Source: Pseudobdellovibrio sp031428275
GTDB taxonomy: Bacteria; Bdellovibrionota; Bdellovibrionia; Bdellovibrionales; Bdellovibrionaceae
DNA: 64,000 nucleotides
Assembly (NCBI GenBank): GCA_031428275.1
Contig: JANPPC010000041.1
Coordinates: 1 to 64,000, forward strand
Direction of reading: 5' to 3'
Part shown: positions 50,006 through 58,705 of the stretch, one piece after another
How the letters are laid out: the number at the start of each line of letters is the position of its first letter
Numbering within the stretch: the stretch's first letter is position 1
Translations under genes and position numbers: made by a program
Notes under the pieces: model-generated
The model's input: the letters and a program-made list of their open reading frames with translations, nothing else
What the model was told of the DNA's origin: nothing
The model's database searches: none

Positions 50006-51415
50006 GTGAGTTTAGTTCATACAGCCATCATCAGCGATTTGCATTTAACCGACCCCGAGCCGGCTCGACATCGCACGAAGTCTAAACATTCGCTATGGAA
50101 AAAATTTAAAACCAAAGAGTTTTTTATCGATGAAGCGTTGGTGCAATTTATTGCGCACATTCAAGAACAGGCAAAGGGTAATAAAGTTGAATTAATCTTA
50201 AACGGAGACATTTTTGATTTTGACAGCGTTATGTCGCTGCCAGAGAAACCTGTCTATAAGGTTAATTGGCTAGAGGCCCGTCGCGGGTTGTTTCCTAAAC
50301 AAGAGAAATCATTATTCAAAGTTCAAGTTATTTTAGAAGAGCATCAAGAATTCATCGGCGCTCTTCGTGAGTTTATTAAAAACGGAAATGATGTGGTAGT
50401 GATACCGGGCAATCACGATGTCGAATTGCATTTTCCGGACGTTCAAAAGGCCATTCGTGACTCATTAAACTTACCCGAGAATTTCAAAGAAAATTTTCGT
50501 TTTACTGATTGGTTTTATATTAGTGAAAACGATACCCTGATCGAGCACGGACATCAGCAAGACCCTTACTGCATGTGCGAGAACCCGTTAAACCCTTTTC
50601 TTTTAGACTACAATGAACTTTCGATTCGCCTGCCCTTTGGCAATGTAGCTTGCCGCTATATTATGAACGGGTTGGGTCTTTTCAATCCGCACGTTGAAAA
50701 GAATTATATAATGTCTGTAAAAGGCTACCTAAAGTTTTTTTTTAAATACCTTATTCAGGCTCAACCGTTAATTATTTGGACTTGGTTTTGGGGCTCGGTG
50801 GCAACCTTGTGGCATGTAACTGCAGACCGCTTTTCAGAACCCTACAAAAGTTCAGTTGGTTACGAAAAGCGCGTTGAAGATGCCGCAAAGCGAGCGCAAT
50901 CGACGCCTTCGGTAATACGCGAGCTTCAAGAACTATTTGTCGCCCCGGCAACGAACAATCCAATCTTAATTGCTAAAGAACTTTGGTTAGATCGTTTATT
51001 TTTAATATTTTTTGGCTTCATTGCGATCTACTATTTTGTTTCGCTACTAAAGACCTACTTGAACATTTCCTTGTTTTGGATTTTTTTACCCTTAGCACTG
51101 ATGATTCCCTTTTTTCTTTTCTATGCACGTTCGGTAACTTCTTTGGTTTCAGAATATAAAGAGCCTAGCGAGTCACTTTTAGCAAAGCAGGCTGCGGTTG
51201 CCGGAGTTAGACGAATTATATACGGGCATACGCATATCGCACGTCACGAGCTTTACGGTGTGGTCGAACATTTAAATTCGGGTTCTTGGTCACCGGCGTT
51301 CACCAATGTTGAATGCACCGAAACGATCGAAAAAAACACGTACGTGTGGATAACTCCTTCGGCTGACGACCCGAATGTTCGAAAAGCCGAGCTTCTACAA
51401 TTCATTAAAAATTAA
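50006..51415 (+). CDS. Metallophosphoesterase with central transmembrane pair
   Basis: Calcineurin-like phosphoesterase: metal motifs AIISDLHLTDPEP, ILNGDIFDFDS, VVIPGNHDVELHFP, LIEHGHQQDPY and IIYGHTHIARHE are all in place, so it should be catalytically competent. Between the fourth and last motif, two hydrophobic helices (LFLIFFGFIAIYYFVSLL, SLFWIFLPLALMIPFFLFYA) anchor it in the membrane. It starts at GTG 50006. Substrates of membrane relatives include UDP-diacylglucosamine and nucleotides; none is evident here. Confidence 0.85.
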   Translation: MSLVHTAIISDLHLTDPEPARHRTKSKHSLWKKFKTKEFFIDEALVQFIAHIQEQAKGNKVELILNGDIFDFDSVMSLPEKPVYKVNWLEARRGLFPKQEKSLFKVQVILEEHQEFIGALREFIKNGNDVVVIPGNHDVELHFPDVQKAIRDSLNLPENFKENFRFTDWFYISENDTLIEHGHQQDPYCMCENPLNPFLLDYNELSIRLPFGNVACRYIMNGLGLFNPHVEKNYIMSVKGYLKFFFKYLIQAQPLIIWTWFWGSVATLWHVTADRFSEPYKSSVGYEKRVEDAAKRAQSTPSVIRELQELFVAPATNNPILIAKELWLDRLFLIFFGFIAIYYFVSLLKTYLNISLFWIFLPLALMIPFFLFYARSVTSLVSEYKEPSESLLAKQAAVAGVRRIIYGHTHIARHELYGVVEHLNSGSWSPAFTNVECTETIEKNTYVWITPSADDPNVRKAELLQFIKN

Positions 51416-51572
51416 ACCGATATTTAAGCCTAAAGTAACTAATTCGCATAAGTATTGGCTTACCTATCTGGCATGCTTCATAGATGCACAGCGCCAAGAC
51501 CAGGGTTTGTTTGTCATCCACCAAGTCGTATGTAACGCTTTTTAAGTCAGTTTAATAATAATTGGAGGCATC

Positions 51573-51767
51573 ATGGCTGAAGTTTTAGTTGTTACAAGCA
51601 AAGTAAAAAAATTCATCAAAGAAAAAGGCGAAATGAATACGTCTGCAGAAACAATCGATATGCTTTCTAAAGCAGTTGAGCGTCTTTGTGCAAAAGGTAT
51701 GGAAGCTGCTAAAGCTGACGGCCGCAAAACAGTAATGGCTCGTGATATCATCATCGACCATATCTAG
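51573..51767 (+). CDS. Bacterial histone (single histone-fold protein)
   Basis: A 64-residue protein that is one histone fold: alpha1 VTSKVKKFIKEKG, loop EMNTSAE, long alpha2 TIDMLSKAVERLCAKGMEAA, loop 2 with DGRKTVMARDI, alpha3 IIIDHI. The R-K-T-V of loop 2 followed by A-R-D-I is the DNA-contact/dimer motif shared with archaeal histones. It strongly resembles the B. bacteriovorus histone (Bd0055/HBb), reported as a major chromatin protein with an unusual DNA-binding mode. GGAGG stands 5 bp before ATG and codons are those of highly expressed genes. It is monocistronic with its own terminator. Confidence 0.93.
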   Translation: MAEVLVVTSKVKKFIKEKGEMNTSAETIDMLSKAVERLCAKGMEAAKADGRKTVMARDIIIDHI

Positions 51768-51792
51768 TTTTAAAAGTACGTTTTAAATGTAG

Positions 51793-51822
51793 AAAAAACC
51801 GACTGAATAAGTCGGTTTTTTT
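51793..51822. terminator. Terminator of the histone gene
   Basis: ACCGACT/AGTCGGT stem with a GAATA loop, flanked by six A on the left and a run of seven T on the right. It lies 26 bp after the histone stop and 20 bp before the convergent ligA stop, so it can act on both. Confidence 0.9.
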
Positions 51823-51839
51823 ATTGGGGCGATACGGCG

Positions 51840-53864
51840 TTAAACCATTTTTGTTAGCTCATCCCAGGTTATCATAGCCACGCCGAGCGATTCGGCTTTT
51901 GCCACCTTAGAGCCCGGGTCCTCTCCAACGACTAAATAGCTCAACTTCGAAGAAACTCCCGATAGAATTTTTCCACCATTTTTTTCGATTAATTCGTGAG
52001 CTTCATCCCGCTTCACCGATAGGGTTCCTGTGACTAGAAAGCTTTTTCCGGACAGTGTTCCAGTGGTCGAGCGGTTTATTTTTTCAAACTCAATTCCAAG
52101 CGAAACTAATTCGCGAACTTCTTTTTGACTGCGCTTTTCTTCTAGCCAACTTAAAATAGATTCCGAAACCTTCGGTCCGATCTCGGGAACTGTTTCTAGC
52201 TCTTCCTTAGTTGCCGCTAAAAAACCATCGACCGTTACAAAATGATCTGCGATGAGTTTAGCCGTTTGTTCGCCGACAAAGCGAATCCCTAAGGCGTAAA
52301 TAAAGCGGGCCAGCGTAGTTTTTTTACTAGCCTGAATGCTTTTTAAAGTATTATCGACCGACTTTTCACCTTGGCGCTCTAGATTTAGTAACTTTTCTTT
52401 TTTTATTTTATAAAGATCCGAGAATTTTTCAACTAAACCCTCATTTACCAAGGTTTCAATCAACTTCTCACCAACTTTTTCCACATTCATCGCGCGCCGA
52501 GAAACAAAGTGTTTAAGTGATTCAACTATCACGGCCTTACAAGACAGATTCGGGCAGCGCAAAACGGCGTCTCCTGTTTCTTTGACGGCTTTAGTTCCAC
52601 AGCTGGGACAATGGGTGGGAAGTAAAAAAGGTTTTGAAGATTTTGGCCGCTTATCTAAAACCACAGACACAATTTCGGGTATAACATCGCCCGCACGTTG
52701 AATGATAACGCTGTCACCAATGCGCACATCTTTGCGATCAATTTCGTCTTGATTATGTAATGTAGCATTTGTGATCGTCACGCCGCCGACTTTGACCGGC
52801 GCCATGATTGCGACTGGAGTTAGCGCGCCCGTTCGACCAACCTGAACTTGAATTTCTTCAATAATAGTTTCTGCTTGGGTGGGCTTAAACTTTGCTGCCG
52901 TAGCCCAGCGTGGAGAGCGAGCGACTAAACCTAAATCCTCTTGCAGCGAAAGTGAATTTACTTTTACGACGATGCCATCAATATCGAAAGGAAGCTGGGC
53001 GCGTTTTTTTTCGATCGAATGATAGTATTCAACGACGTCATCGATATCGCTGGTTAAGCAAGTTAGATCGTCGCTTAAAGTTGGAATACCGAGATCGTTA
53101 AATTTTTCCGAAAAATTTTTTTGTGATGAAAAACTAATTCCGTCTATTTCACCAATTGAGTAAGCAATAAATTTTAAAGGCCTAGACGCGGCAACTTTCG
53201 GATCAAGCTGGCGAATAGTGCCCGCCGCCGCATTTCGTGAATTTGCAAACAAAGCCAAGCCCTGATCTTCGTTTGATTTATTCATCTTTACAAAGTCGTC
53301 TTTATAAATCAGAACTTCACCGCGAACTTCTAAAAGCCGTGGCGGCTTCGTAGACTTTAATTTTAACGGAATGGTTTTGATCGTTTTCACGTTGTGAGTT
53401 ACGTCTTCGCCGATTAAGCCGTCGCCGCGAGTCAGGGCGCGAACCAAAATCCCGTCTTCATAAACTAATTCCATCGATAGACCGTCTAATTTAAGTTCGG
53501 CAAAATATTGAATCGTTCTTTCAGATTCTTTTTCAAACCGAAGAAATTTTTTTACACGGTCATTAAATTCTAAAATATCTTCTGGCGAATAACTATTCGC
53601 TAAAGAAAGCATAGCTTTTCGATGCGCAACTTTTTTAAAAACAGCGATCGCGTCGCCGCCCACGCGCTGTGAAGGTGAATCATAAATGTCTAATCCGCTG
53701 TTTTCAGATTCTAGCTTCAAAAGTTCGGTAAACAATTGATCGTAGTCGAAATCTGAAATTTCTGGTCTATCTTGCGTATGGTAAAGGCTGTCGTGGTGAC
53801 GAATCAGAGCTTTTAACTCTTCGTGACGCGCAACAGGTGTTTGGGATGAACTCTTTTTAGCCAT
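51840..53864 (-). CDS. ligA: NAD-dependent DNA ligase
   Basis: Seals nicks using NAD. Domains in order: Ia (HEELKALIRHHDSLYHTQDR, YDSPSQRVGGD), adenylation with AMP-accepting Lys in FAELKLDGLSMEL, VRGEVLIYKDDF and GIVVKVNSL; OB fold (VGRTGALTPVAIMAPVKVGG); zinc finger CPSCGTKAV ... RCPNLSCKA (four Cys); helix-hairpin-helix; C-terminal BRCT (LSGKSFLVTGTLSVKRDEAH). ATG 53864 is chosen over TTG 53870, AGG being about 8 bp upstream. Length (674 aa) is normal. Confidence 0.96.
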   Translation of the reverse strand: MAKKSSSQTPVARHEELKALIRHHDSLYHTQDRPEISDFDYDQLFTELLKLESENSGLDIYDSPSQRVGGDAIAVFKKVAHRKAMLSLANSYSPEDILEFNDRVKKFLRFEKESERTIQYFAELKLDGLSMELVYEDGILVRALTRGDGLIGEDVTHNVKTIKTIPLKLKSTKPPRLLEVRGEVLIYKDDFVKMNKSNEDQGLALFANSRNAAAGTIRQLDPKVAASRPLKFIAYSIGEIDGISFSSQKNFSEKFNDLGIPTLSDDLTCLTSDIDDVVEYYHSIEKKRAQLPFDIDGIVVKVNSLSLQEDLGLVARSPRWATAAKFKPTQAETIIEEIQVQVGRTGALTPVAIMAPVKVGGVTITNATLHNQDEIDRKDVRIGDSVIIQRAGDVIPEIVSVVLDKRPKSSKPFLLPTHCPSCGTKAVKETGDAVLRCPNLSCKAVIVESLKHFVSRRAMNVEKVGEKLIETLVNEGLVEKFSDLYKIKKEKLLNLERQGEKSVDNTLKSIQASKKTTLARFIYALGIRFVGEQTAKLIADHFVTVDGFLAATKEELETVPEIGPKVSESILSWLEEKRSQKEVRELVSLGIEFEKINRSTTGTLSGKSFLVTGTLSVKRDEAHELIEKNGGKILSGVSSKLSYLVVGEDPGSKVAKAESLGVAMITWDELTKMV

Positions 53865-53966
53865 GGGCAAAACCTACCATAAAAAAGACTAGAACGGCTA
53901 GCCTGCAGCTTGAAGAAAAGCTTATTTTTTACTATGTTCTAGAGACTCTGAAAACAAGGAACACTT

Positions 53967-54248
53967 ATGATTGATCAAAAAACAATCGAACAAATTGCAA
54001 AACTTGCTCGTTTAAAAATTAGTTCTGACGAGGCGTTGGCTTACGGCGATCAGCTTTCCAAAGTGCTAAGCCATTTTGAGCAGATTGCAAAAATCGATAC
54101 CGAGGGCGTACTACCCCTAGTAACTCCAAGTGAGATCGAATTTTTTGCGCGCGAAGATGAGCCGCGTAAAGAATATACAGCCGCTGAAATGGTTGCGAAT
54201 GCGCCCGAAAAAGCAGGCAACCTTTTTAAAGTACCACCCGTCGTTTAG
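53967..54248 (+). CDS. gatC: Asp-tRNA(Asn)/Glu-tRNA(Gln) amidotransferase subunit C
   Basis: Small scaffold subunit (93 aa) that wraps GatA and GatB. Seen: IDQKTIEQIAKLARLKISSD, LSKVLSHFEQIAKIDTEGVL and the end NAPEKAGNLFKVPPVV, all typical. AAGGA precedes the ATG. First gene of gatCAB; 13 bp to gatA. Confidence 0.95.
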   Translation: MIDQKTIEQIAKLARLKISSDEALAYGDQLSKVLSHFEQIAKIDTEGVLPLVTPSEIEFFAREDEPRKEYTAAEMVANAPEKAGNLFKVPPVV

Positions 54249-54261
54249 ATAGAAGGATTTC

Positions 54262-55737
54262 ATGGACTTACTACAAGCCAGTTTTAAAGATGTGAGTGAC
54301 GCAGTTAAATCTAAAAAAATTTCGGCCGTCGAAGTAACAAAGTTTTTTCTTAACCGCGCCGAAAAATTAAACCCTCAGCTGAATGCTTATATTTGTATGA
54401 ACCCGTCGGCGCTGGACGAGGCTTCCGCCATTGATCAAAAAATTCAAAACGGCGAGGCCGTTGGGCCATTGGCCGGAGTATCTTTTGGCATTAAAGATTT
54501 ATTATGTACTAAAAACCTTCGCACGACCGCGGGGTCAAAAATTCTAGAAAATTTTATTCCACCTTATGACGCGACGGTGGTTAACCGCTTAAGATCAGCG
54601 GGCGCAATCGTTCTAGGAAAATTAAACTTAGATGAATTCGCCATGGGATCAAGTAACGAAACTTCATTTTACGGAAAATGTAAGAACCCCTGGAACACTG
54701 ACTACGTCCCCGGAGGGTCAAGCGGTGGTTCGGCCGCAGCACAGGCCGCCCGCATTGCGATGGGTACAATCGGCACCGACACCGGCGGCTCTATTCGCCA
54801 ACCATCAAATTTTTGTGGAATTGTTGGTATAAAACCAACTTATGGCCGAGTCAGCCGGTATGGAATTGTCGCCTACGCTTCGTCGCTCGACCAAGCGGGT
54901 CCGATGGTGTCGACAGTTTCAGATGCGGCTTTGGCATTAGAAGTTATTGCAGGTCACGACGAGCGTGATTCCACAACTTCATCAAGAAAAGTTCCCGAAT
55001 TTTCTAAAAACTTAACGACAGAAATTAAAGGCATGAAAGTCGGGCTTGTAAAAGAGTATGCAGCAAAGGGCTTGCTTAATCCCGAAGTAGAAAAAGTTTA
55101 TCAGACTTCAATTGAAGAACTAAAAAAAGCAGGGGCAGAATTTGTCGAAGTTTCTATTCCTCTGACTGAGTTTGCGGTTCCCATGTATTACTTGATCGCG
55201 GCTAGCGAAGCCTCTTCAAACTTAGCCCGTTACGACGGCGTGAAGTACGGCTTTCGTTCTGATTTCAAGGATCTCTCTTCAATGGGCTTGGATGACTTTT
55301 ATTCACAAACGCGCGGCGAAGGTTTTGGTACAGAAGTTAAGCGTCGAATTATGCTAGGCACCTATTGTTTATCATCGGGTTATTACGATGCTTACTACAA
55401 CAAGGCTTGTCAGGTTCGTCGAATGTTAAAAGATCAGTACAGCGAAACCTTTAAAAAGTGCGATGCATTGCTAAGCCCTGTTACGGTTTCACCCGCCTTT
55501 AAAATTGGCGAGCGTGTTTACGATCCGCTAACCATGTATTTAAATGATATTTTTACGACGGCTACAAATCTTGCAGGCCTGCCAGGGCTAAGCGTTCCGT
55601 TCGGAATGACAAAGTCTGGTTTGCCGATCGGAATTCAATTAACGGGTTCGCACTTTGAAGAGCAAAAAATTTTAAATTTAGCCTATGCACTAGAAGCTGT
55701 ATCTAGCGCGAAAGGTAAGGTGCCAATTGTCTACTAG
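54262..55737 (+). CDS. gatA: Asp-tRNA(Asn)/Glu-tRNA(Gln) amidotransferase subunit A
   Basis: Amidase subunit that frees ammonia from glutamine. The amidase signature is complete: VSFGIKDLLCTKNLRTTAGS with catalytic Lys, YVPGGSSGGSAAAQAARIA with the cis-Ser, and GTDTGGSIRQPSNFCGIVG with nucleophile Ser, then KPTYGRVSRYGIVAYASSLD. Length is 491 aa. Organisms with GatCAB make Gln-tRNA and/or Asn-tRNA by transamidation; which of these is needed here cannot be told from this window. It overlaps gatB by 11 bp. Confidence 0.97.
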   Translation: MDLLQASFKDVSDAVKSKKISAVEVTKFFLNRAEKLNPQLNAYICMNPSALDEASAIDQKIQNGEAVGPLAGVSFGIKDLLCTKNLRTTAGSKILENFIPPYDATVVNRLRSAGAIVLGKLNLDEFAMGSSNETSFYGKCKNPWNTDYVPGGSSGGSAAAQAARIAMGTIGTDTGGSIRQPSNFCGIVGIKPTYGRVSRYGIVAYASSLDQAGPMVSTVSDAALALEVIAGHDERDSTTSSRKVPEFSKNLTTEIKGMKVGLVKEYAAKGLLNPEVEKVYQTSIEELKKAGAEFVEVSIPLTEFAVPMYYLIAASEASSNLARYDGVKYGFRSDFKDLSSMGLDDFYSQTRGEGFGTEVKRRIMLGTYCLSSGYYDAYYNKACQVRRMLKDQYSETFKKCDALLSPVTVSPAFKIGERVYDPLTMYLNDIFTTATNLAGLPGLSVPFGMTKSGLPIGIQLTGSHFEEQKILNLAYALEAVSSAKGKVPIVY

Positions 55738-57211
55738 TGTTCATACAACAATAAATCGCGCACCGAAACCATACCATAATCGCGGCCACGAAGCTGTCAT
55801 TGGCATTGAAGTTCATGTGCAACTTAAAACAAAAACTAAAATTTTTAGCGCAGATGCTACTAATTTTGATGCCGCCGATAACGAAAACACCTCACCCGTT
55901 AGCGTGGGTATGCCGGGCACCCTGCCCGTGTTAAATAAACGCGTGATAGAATACTCTATCAAGACGGGCCTAGCACTAGGCTGTAATATCCGTACACATT
56001 CAGTTTTTTCTAGAAAAAATTATTTCTACCCAGATTTGCCGAAGGGCTACCAAATCTCGCAGTACGATCAACCAATTTGTGAGCACGGTGAAGTTAAATT
56101 TATTGTCGATGACTATGAAAAAATCGTTAGTATTACGCGCGCCCACATGGAAGAAGATGCGGGAAAGTCGACTCACCAAGGAGATTTCACGTTAATCAAT
56201 TATAATCGCGCCGGAATTCCGTTACTTGAAATTGTATCGGGGCCGGATATGAACTCACCGAGAGAGGCCGCAGAGTATGGCCGCACCATTCGACAGATCG
56301 TTCGCTATCTAGATATTTGCGACGGCAACCTAGAAGAAGGATCTTTACGTTGTGATTGTAATGTTTCGGTCAGAAAGATTGGCGCGAAAGACTTAGGAAC
56401 GAAGGTTGAGATTAAGAACCTTAACTCTTTTCGTTTTATTGAAAAAGCAGTCGAATATGAAATTGATCGCCAAATAGACGAAGTCGAATCAGGAAAAGTG
56501 ATTGTTCAAGAGACTCGCCTGTATGATCCAGATAAAAATCGAACTATTTCGATGCGTAAAAAAGAAAATGCGCAAGATTATAGGTATTTTCCAGATCCCG
56601 ATTTGCTGCCAATCATACTTAATGCACAACAAATTGAAGAAATTAGAAAAACTTTGCCCGAGCTTCCGCTGGCTCGCGCCGTTCGTTTTCAGTCTGAACT
56701 AGGTCTTAGCAAAAATGATACAGATGTGCTAACCGAAGAAAAGGCGATAGCTGATTATTTTGAATCAGTCGGAAATTTTTGCGGCAACTTTAAAGCGGCT
56801 GCAAATTGGGTGATGACCGATGTAAATAGAGAATTAAATGCCAATCACTTATCAATTTCTGACGTAAGAGTTTCTGCGAAAAACTTAGCACAGCTTATTC
56901 AACTTATTGATCAAGGAATTATTTCAGGAAAAATCGCTAAAACTGTGTTCATCGATATGTGGAAAAGCGGTAAAGGCGCTGAAGCCATCGTTAAAGAGCA
57001 GGGTCTTTTACAAGTAAGCGACATCGGCGCAATTGAAGAAATGATTGATGAAATTTTAACGACCAATGCTTCGCAAGTTGCAGAATATCGCGCGGGTAAA
57101 GTTAAACTGATGGGTTTCTTCGTTGGCGCAGCCATGAAAGCGTCAAAGGGCCAGGCAAATCCAGATGTGGTAAACGAAATTTTGAAAAAAAAGCTTGAGC
57201 AGGCCACCTAG
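55727..57211 (+). CDS. gatB: Asp-tRNA(Asn)/Glu-tRNA(Gln) amidotransferase subunit B
   Basis: Binds and phosphorylates the misacylated tRNA. Seen: EAVIGIEVHVQLKTKTKIFS, GMPGTLPVLNKRVIEYSIK, FSRKNYFYPDLPKGYQISQY, HMEEDAGKSTHQG, YNRAGIPLLEIVSGPDM, and the C-terminal YqeY-like domain (GKVKLMGFFVGAAMKASKG). TTG start supported by AAGGTAAGG just upstream. Length (494 aa) is a little long at the N-terminus. Its stop overlaps the next GTG by one base. Confidence 0.96.
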   Translation: MSTSVHTTINRAPKPYHNRGHEAVIGIEVHVQLKTKTKIFSADATNFDAADNENTSPVSVGMPGTLPVLNKRVIEYSIKTGLALGCNIRTHSVFSRKNYFYPDLPKGYQISQYDQPICEHGEVKFIVDDYEKIVSITRAHMEEDAGKSTHQGDFTLINYNRAGIPLLEIVSGPDMNSPREAAEYGRTIRQIVRYLDICDGNLEEGSLRCDCNVSVRKIGAKDLGTKVEIKNLNSFRFIEKAVEYEIDRQIDEVESGKVIVQETRLYDPDKNRTISMRKKENAQDYRYFPDPDLLPIILNAQQIEEIRKTLPELPLARAVRFQSELGLSKNDTDVLTEEKAIADYFESVGNFCGNFKAAANWVMTDVNRELNANHLSISDVRVSAKNLAQLIQLIDQGIISGKIAKTVFIDMWKSGKGAEAIVKEQGLLQVSDIGAIEEMIDEILTTNASQVAEYRAGKVKLMGFFVGAAMKASKGQANPDVVNEILKKKLEQAT

Positions 57212-58140
57212 TGAAAGTCGCCGCACTTGATTTAGGGTCAAATACTTTTTTATGTTTAATTGCCGAAGTTAAATCAAATCAGATAACCAAAACATATTCG
57301 GACTCGGTAGAGATTGTCCGACTTGGCCAAGCGCTCGAGCAATCAAAAAGTTTTCATCCCGAAGCATTACAGCGAGCAGATGCCTGTCTTAAAAAGTTCA
57401 GCGAAATTATTAAAACTCAGAAACCACAAAGAATACTAGCGATGGCAACATCGGCAGCCCGAGACGCTACGAACCGTGACGAGCTTTTTCTAATCGGAAA
57501 AAAGTACGACATACCGATCGAAATAATCCCCGGCGAAAAAGAAGCGCTTATTACCTACCAAGGCGCAACTTCGGCGATCAACGGAACAAAAAATTTACTG
57601 GTTATTGATATTGGCGGCGGATCAACCGAATTTATTTTTGGTGCCGGCCCAAACATTATAGCAGGTGAAAGTTATAATATTGGCTGCGTTCGGCTGACTG
57701 AAAAGTATATCAAGCGGCAACCAACGCCAGAAGATCAAATTCAGGAAGTAACGCAATTTATCAAAGAACACATCGAAAAAGCGAAAGCGTTAGCTTCTCC
57801 GAAATTCACGATTGATCAAATTTTAGCTGTGGCAGGGACGCCTACCGCTTTAGTAGCGGCTGAAATTGGTGGTTTTGACGCCGAAAAAATTGATGGTTAC
57901 CGACTGACTGAAAAAAAATTAAATGTTTGGTTAGAAAGACTAACTAACGCCTCTGTTGAGCAAAAAATTTCATTTGGAATTGCCGCAGGTCGTGCCGACG
58001 TTATTTTGATCGGCGTGATTACCCTACTTGAAACTTTAAAGGCTTTTAAGCAAGATAGTATTGTAGTCTCAACCAGAGGAGTTCGTTATGGTGTCGCGCT
58101 CGAAGTGGCTCGTCGGTCTAGTTCTAATTACCTTTCTTAA
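57211..58140 (+). CDS. Ppx/GppA family phosphatase
   Basis: Actin-fold phosphatase acting on polyphosphate or pppGpp. Seen: VAALDLGSNTFLCLIAEVKS (phosphate loop 1), ALEQSKSFHPEALQRA, ILAMATSAARDATNRDE, EIIPGEKEALITYQGA and phosphate loop 2 LLVIDIGGGSTEFIFG. It is 309 aa, the short form lacking the C-terminal HD-like domain of E. coli Ppx. GTG start overlaps the gatB stop; its last 53 bases overlap the DUF192 gene. Confidence 0.9.
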   Translation: MKVAALDLGSNTFLCLIAEVKSNQITKTYSDSVEIVRLGQALEQSKSFHPEALQRADACLKKFSEIIKTQKPQRILAMATSAARDATNRDELFLIGKKYDIPIEIIPGEKEALITYQGATSAINGTKNLLVIDIGGGSTEFIFGAGPNIIAGESYNIGCVRLTEKYIKRQPTPEDQIQEVTQFIKEHIEKAKALASPKFTIDQILAVAGTPTALVAAEIGGFDAEKIDGYRLTEKKLNVWLERLTNASVEQKISFGIAAGRADVILIGVITLLETLKAFKQDSIVVSTRGVRYGVALEVARRSSSNYLS

Positions 58141-58564
58141 CGTAAATATAGGTCTGTCTGCTGAAGAAAAAATTATTTTCAAAAAGCAAACCATCTGGGT
58201 TGATTCTAAGAAAATTCTAGTCGAAATTGCGGATACCGAAGCTAAGCATGCGCGTGGTTTAATGAACCGAACTAAATTAAAAGTAAATGAAGGAATGCTG
58301 TTTGTATTCGCAGACGATGATTATCGAAGCTTCTGGATGAAGAATACGCTGATCAATTTAAGCATTGGCTACTTCAATAAAAATAAAAAATTGATCGATA
58401 TTCAAGAAATGACCGCAGTGACCTCGGTCATGCAGAGCGAAATTCCGACGTATCCAAGCAAAGGTCTAGCGAGTTATGCATTAGAGATGTCTGAAGGCTG
58501 GTTTAAGAAAAATAAGATCTCTGAAGGCGCGTTATTAAAATATACAGAAGCAAAAAGACCTTAA
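58088..58564 (+). CDS. DUF192 secreted protein
   Basis: Signal peptide WLVGLVLITFLNVNIGLSA. The mature part is the DUF192 fold: VEIADTEAKHARGLMNRTKL, EGMLFVFADDDYRSFWMKNT, IGYFNKNKKLIDIQEMTAV and PSKGLASYALEMSEGWFKK. The conserved W-M-K-N-T is present. Function of the family is unknown although it is widespread. The overlap of 53 bp with the Ppx gene in another frame is long but the GGAG ribosome site 6 bp before ATG supports this start. Confidence 0.88.
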   Translation: MVSRSKWLVGLVLITFLNVNIGLSAEEKIIFKKQTIWVDSKKILVEIADTEAKHARGLMNRTKLKVNEGMLFVFADDDYRSFWMKNTLINLSIGYFNKNKKLIDIQEMTAVTSVMQSEIPTYPSKGLASYALEMSEGWFKKNKISEGALLKYTEAKRP

Positions 58565-58705
58565 AATTTGAACCAGACATTGGTCTAGGTATTAGCTGAC
58601 CTCAGTCTAGAGTTGTCCAAAGCGCTTTGCGCCATGGGCTGCGTATGTTGTAATTTATACTATATTAAGAGCTGGATGTTCTTACATTAATCAAGGATGA
58701 GGGCT

